From positions 744,001 to 808,000 of the forward strand of contig NZ_FQXY01000010.1 in the NCBI RefSeq assembly GCF_900130125.1: DNA of 64,000 nucleotides. The letters are read 5' to 3'. The stretch comes from Bacteroides congonensis (GTDB lineage Bacteria; Bacteroidota; Bacteroidia; Bacteroidales; Bacteroidaceae). The stretch's first letter is position 1. Each line of letters begins with the position of its first letter. The position numbers were made by a program, and so were the translations under genes. Below the pieces are notes generated by a model, which saw only the letters and a list, made by a program, of their open reading frames with translations, was not told the origin of the DNA and searched no databases. Shown in pieces: positions 63,073 to 64,000 of the stretch.

Positions 63073-63981
63073 TTATCTCTTTTTCCGGAATACGTAAATC
63101 ATAGAACTGCTTCTCTCTTTCCGTCCCAAAGCGCTGAACCAGGCAAGCGTTCCGGCATACATTCCTTTCAGAAAGCTGCTCGAACTGCCACGGTGCTTCT
63201 CGCTCAACATGGATACGTAGAACGCATCGAACGGCATCGGATGGCGTGCCGCCATAATAAACCCGTGACGGGAAGCCAACTGCTGTATAGTGCCGGGTGT
63301 GAAATGCCAGAGATGGCGGGGAACGTCATAAGCCGCCCAATATTCTCCATAACGCTGCGCGTCATAAGAAGAACAGTTGGGCACAGCCACAATCAGCACA
63401 CCTTTTTCCGTCAGCAATTCACGAAGTATTTCCCACGTTTCGTTGAGGTGCTCCAAGTGCTCCATCACATGCCAAAGGGTGATAACATCAAAGCTGGCGG
63501 GAGCAAACTCCTTCAACGCCGATTCGGGTTTCACATCCAGGCCGAAATTCGTTTTCGCGAACTCACGTGCCTGCGGGCTCTTCTCCACCGCTTCCACTTT
63601 CCAGCCACGGCGCACCATCGTATGTGCGAAATAACCGGTTCCCGTACCTATATCGAGCAAACGCCCCGTCTTACGATGCGCCTCTCTTGCCACCAGGCGC
63701 GCTTTGCGGCCCAGCATATAGGAACGTACATAATGGTAAATGCGATTCATCGCGCCCTTGCGCGTATCCGTGTGGGAGATGTAGTCGGGAGTCTCATAAT
63801 ACTTGCCTATCTCTGCTTCTACGGGAACGCCTTGCGTGAATGTAAATCCGCAGTCCTCACACGAATACAGTTCAAACTGTTCGCCCGAAGCATAAAAATC
63901 CGTACAAGTCATGACGCGTTTCAAGTGCGTACTGCCACACACCGGACAAGCATTTATACTGAGTTTCTCCATTAATTCCAA
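63073..63981 (-). CDS. Class I SAM-dependent methyltransferase with N-terminal zinc ribbon
   Basis: A 302-residue protein. The first 45 residues carry two CxxC pairs (CPVCGS and SCEDCGF) forming a zinc ribbon. The methyltransferase fold has the SAM loop LLDIGTGTGYFAHTMVRRG (about 106-124), VITLWHVMEHLEHLNETWE and ILIVAVPNCSSYDA-like strands. The type is common among glycan or small-molecule methyltransferases; substrate unknown. A second ATG at 63972 is an alternative start. It is the first gene seen of the ftsX-folK operon; the window ends 19 bp upstream. Confidence 0.88.
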   Translation of the reverse strand: MELMEKLSINACPVCGSTHLKRVMTCTDFYASGEQFELYSCEDCGFTFTQGVPVEAEIGKYYETPDYISHTDTRKGAMNRIYHYVRSYMLGRKARLVAREAHRKTGRLLDIGTGTGYFAHTMVRRGWKVEAVEKSPQAREFAKTNFGLDVKPESALKEFAPASFDVITLWHVMEHLEHLNETWEILRELLTEKGVLIVAVPNCSSYDAQRYGEYWAAYDVPRHLWHFTPGTIQQLASRHGFIMAARHPMPFDAFYVSMLSEKHRGSSSSFLKGMYAGTLAWFSALGRKERSSSMIYVFRKKR

Positions 63982-64000
63982 ACAAAATTAAGTGTTGTCC

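Overview
The window looks like a chromosomal segment of a gut Bacteroides (B. thetaiotaomicron/ovatus/xylanisolvens type). The evidence is two SusC/SusD outer-membrane uptake loci, many Bacteroidetes-only families (DUF3836, DUF3244, DUF4271, DUF4302, DUF4843, DUF4861, DUF3098, DUF2723), promoters with the Bacteroides -7 box TAnnTTTG, and AT-rich intergenic DNA. I see no insertion sequence, phage, CRISPR array or rRNA operon.

Layout. 1-7.6 kb: 3' end of polA, a DUF3836 secreted protein, a TPR sensor kinase with its LytTR regulator, cysE and a THUMP RNA methyltransferase with an Arg-rich repeat tail. 7.6-8.1 kb: remains of ORF6N-domain genes. 8.1-20.4 kb: a plus-strand run of dipeptidyl peptidase IV, purD, two membrane proteins, mnmD, a zinc ABC binding protein and ATPase without a permease, a large DUF2723 membrane protein and a polysaccharide deacetylase, separated in places by related short repeats. 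20.9-21.7 kb: an unrecognised HExxH protein.

22.0-31.3 kb: SusC/SusD locus A (BACON lipoprotein, DUF4302 lipoprotein, zinc-metallohydrolase lipoprotein, SusD, SusC). Its SusC is split. The promoter, signal peptide and first 73 codons lie on the opposite strand, inside a 1.3-kb segment bounded by a perfect 17-bp inverted repeat (29971-29987 and 31272-31288). Inverting the segment restores one in-frame SusC of 1109 residues. The locus therefore appears to be phase-variable and is in the OFF orientation here. This is the strongest finding.

31.4-36.1 kb: a kduI-kduD-DUF4861 uronate/pectin operon, a truncated glycosidase gene, an orphan promoter/mini-ORF/terminator unit that may be a small RNA, and tRNA-Gln(TTG). 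36.2-41.1 kb: tyrS, TatD, then yidD, rnpA, a HemD-like gene, DUF4271 and a LOG-family gene. 41.2-45.9 kb: a membrane-anchored TPR protein with a C-terminal helix-turn-helix, and downstream of it a DUF3244 protein, a lipoprotein and a beta-barrel-like protein. Two of their promoters share the 16-bp element GGTAACAATRGTAACA, placed exactly 32 nt from the -7 box in both. This looks like an undescribed local regulon. 46.0-47.8 kb: metK and a small membrane protein. 47.8-58.8 kb: SusC/SusD locus B, controlled by an ECF sigma factor and a FecR anti-sigma factor, with an STN-domain SusC, SusD, DUF4843, PKD-like and TlpA-like proteins. 58.8-64 kb: a housekeeping minus-strand operon (methyltransferase, ftsX, DUF3098, uppP, truB, queA, folK).

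All calls come from reading the sequence and from knowledge of the families; no database search was run.
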